A stretch of 7,085 nt of DNA from Alphaproteobacteria bacterium (GTDB lineage Bacteria; Pseudomonadota; Alphaproteobacteria; UBA2136; JALTLI01): NCBI GenBank assembly GCA_027005635.1, contig JALTLI010000048.1, positions 1 through 7,085 of the forward strand, in the 5' to 3' direction. Shown in pieces: positions 5,673 through 7,085 of this stretch; position 1 is the first letter of the stretch, and every line of letters starts with the position of its first letter. The notes under the pieces are model-generated. The model had not been told where the DNA came from. It saw nothing but the letters and a program-made list of their open reading frames with translations, and did no database searches. Made by a program: the position numbers and the translations under genes.

Positions 5673-7085
5673 ATGTCTCTAATTAAGTCATTTTTTGTAG
5701 TTAGTTCTAGCACTTTAGGCTCAAGAATTTTAGGTTTTTTTAGAGATGTAGTAATGGCTGGAACACTTGGAACAAGCTATGTTGCAGATGTATTTTTTGT
5801 TGCATTTAAAATACCAAACTTGCTACGCAGACTTTTTGCAGAAGGTGCGTTTAACGTTGTTTTTATTCCACTTTTTTCATCTATTAAGGGTGAAAATAAT
5901 ATAAAAGAGGTGCAAAAATTTAGTAATGCTACCTTTACTATGTTATTTATTATACTGGTTATTATTACAATTTTAGCAGAAATATTTATGCCAATAATTG
6001 TATCTATTATTGCTCCTGGCTTTGTTAATAATCCTGAAAAATTAGAGCTAGCTACAACTCTTTCACGGATAACTTTTCCTTACTTACCATTTATAACTTT
6101 TGTTAGTTTTGCTGGGGGTATTAGCAATACTTTTGGTAAATTTGCAGGTGCAGCAATGGCACCTGCACTTTTAAATATATCATTTTTACTATGTATGCTT
6201 TTACTACCATATTTTGGGGTTAATAATGCAGTTGCAACTGCTATTGCAGTACCTTTTGGTGGGCTGTTACAGGCAATATTAATGGCATATACTCTATATA
6301 AAATAGATTTTCCCCTGAAATTTTCTTGGCCTCCCATTCATGAAAAAACACAAACATTAATACGCAGATTAGGACCTGCAAGCTTAGGTGTAGGAGTTTT
6401 ACAGCTTTCAACATTAATAGATATGTTTCTTGCTTCAACACTTGCAACTGGTTCGATATCATATTTATTTTATGCAGATAGATTAAACCAACTTCCACTT
6501 GCATTAATTGGAATTACTCTTGGAACTGTACTTCTTCCTCGCCTTGCAAAAATGATACAATCTGGTGATAATAATACCGCAATTAAAACATTTAAACAAT
6601 CATTCAAATATTCGGCAATAATTAGCATATTATGTGCTATTGGACTTTCTTTTATTTCTGTAGAAATTATGCAAACATTATTTATGCGTGGATCCTTTAA
6701 TTTTGAAAGTGCAGAAAAAAGCGGGCTTGCACTTTCTGCTTATGCAATAGGTTTACCAGCATTTATTGCCTTAAAAATTACATCTACAACTTTTTATGCT
6801 TTAGAAGATACAAAAACACCTGTAAAAATTGCCAGCCTATCATTACTTATAAATTTAGTATTTAATCTTATTTTAATGCAATATTTTGCCCATGTTGGAT
6901 TGGCTTTAGCTACTAGTATTTCAGCTTGGTTCGGCTTAATTTTACAATTATATTTTTTACGCAACAAAATGGATATTTCAGTAACAAAATCAAATATTTA
7001 TCTAGCGCTTAAAATAGTTTTTCTTGCAGTTATTTTAGCCGGTTATTTAACTATATTTAAAAATATAATACCACTACCAAATAGC
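5673..7085 (+). CDS. murJ: Lipid II flippase MurJ (MviN), 3' end outside window
   Basis: MurJ is an inner-membrane protein of the MOP superfamily that moves the peptidoglycan precursor lipid II to the outer face of the membrane. I translated 471 codons without a stop up to the window edge; the family usually has 500-550 residues with 14 membrane segments, so only the last part is missing. Residues essential in E. coli MurJ appear at the same numbers: R18, R24 and D39, R52 within the NLLRRLFAEGAF stretch (49-60), and R270 in YADRL. Hydrophobic segments recur throughout, and conserved patches include RITFPYLPF (132-140) and FYALEDTKTPV (374-384). The ATG directly follows the mutS stop and has AAGGG upstream. 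It is almost surely co-transcribed with mutS, and no promoter of its own is evident. Confidence 0.96.
   Translation, partial: MSLIKSFFVVSSSTLGSRILGFFRDVVMAGTLGTSYVADVFFVAFKIPNLLRRLFAEGAFNVVFIPLFSSIKGENNIKEVQKFSNATFTMLFIILVIITILAEIFMPIIVSIIAPGFVNNPEKLELATTLSRITFPYLPFITFVSFAGGISNTFGKFAGAAMAPALLNISFLLCMLLLPYFGVNNAVATAIAVPFGGLLQAILMAYTLYKIDFPLKFSWPPIHEKTQTLIRRLGPASLGVGVLQLSTLIDMFLASTLATGSISYLFYADRLNQLPLALIGITLGTVLLPRLAKMIQSGDNNTAIKTFKQSFKYSAIISILCAIGLSFISVEIMQTLFMRGSFNFESAEKSGLALSAYAIGLPAFIALKITSTTFYALEDTKTPVKIASLSLLINLVFNLILMQYFAHVGLALATSISAWFGLILQLYFLRNKMDISVTKSNIYLALKIVFLAVILAGYLTIFKNIIPLPNS

Noticed and set aside
6080..6504. Two overlapping minus-strand open frames inside murJ
   Set aside because: They are antisense to conserved MurJ membrane segments, have no motif and overlap each other.
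1..7085. CRISPR arrays, insertion sequences, toxin-antitoxin or defence genes
   Set aside because: I saw no spaced direct repeats, terminal inverted repeats with a transposase, or motifs of such systems on either strand. Nearly all DNA is taken up by housekeeping genes.

Overview
The window comes from an AT-rich bacterial chromosome (about one third G+C by eye), most likely an alphaproteobacterium. Three things point that way: the thermonuclease-like protein carries a C-terminal domain typical of alphaproteobacterial SNase proteins; the CysQ, MutS and MurJ sequences read like alphaproteobacterial versions; and mutS lies next to murJ. The low G+C and compact layout fit a reduced or streamlined lineage, but I cannot name the genus.

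Layout. Bases 1-1191 hold a tight minus-strand block, read from right to left: a GNAT-like acetyltransferase, then 9 bases on a tRNA-Arg(CCU), then 22 bases on the start of an MnmC/MnmD-type tRNA methyltransferase cut by the left edge. A 115-base divergent region follows, with a good promoter for a plus-strand gene for a secreted SNase-like nuclease (1307-2080). That gene converges on a minus-strand cysQ-like phosphatase gene (2239-3024). The 158-base gap between them contains a G+C-rich hairpin that can serve as terminator for both. A second divergent region (3025-3125) carries promoters for cysQ and for mutS. The mutS gene (3126-5672) runs with no gap into murJ (5673 onward), which is cut by the right edge after 471 codons.

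Functionally this is mostly housekeeping: tRNA decoding and modification, mismatch repair, removal of 3'-phosphoadenosine 5'-phosphate, and lipid II export for peptidoglycan. I see no mobile element, CRISPR array, phage gene or defence system, and nothing that amounts to an undescribed multi-gene system. The points most worth a second look are the likely leaderless transcripts of the nuclease and cysQ genes, the degenerate acetyl-CoA loop in the GNAT protein, the tRNA gene wedged inside a protein-coding block, and the direct mutS-murJ junction where many alphaproteobacteria keep glnD.
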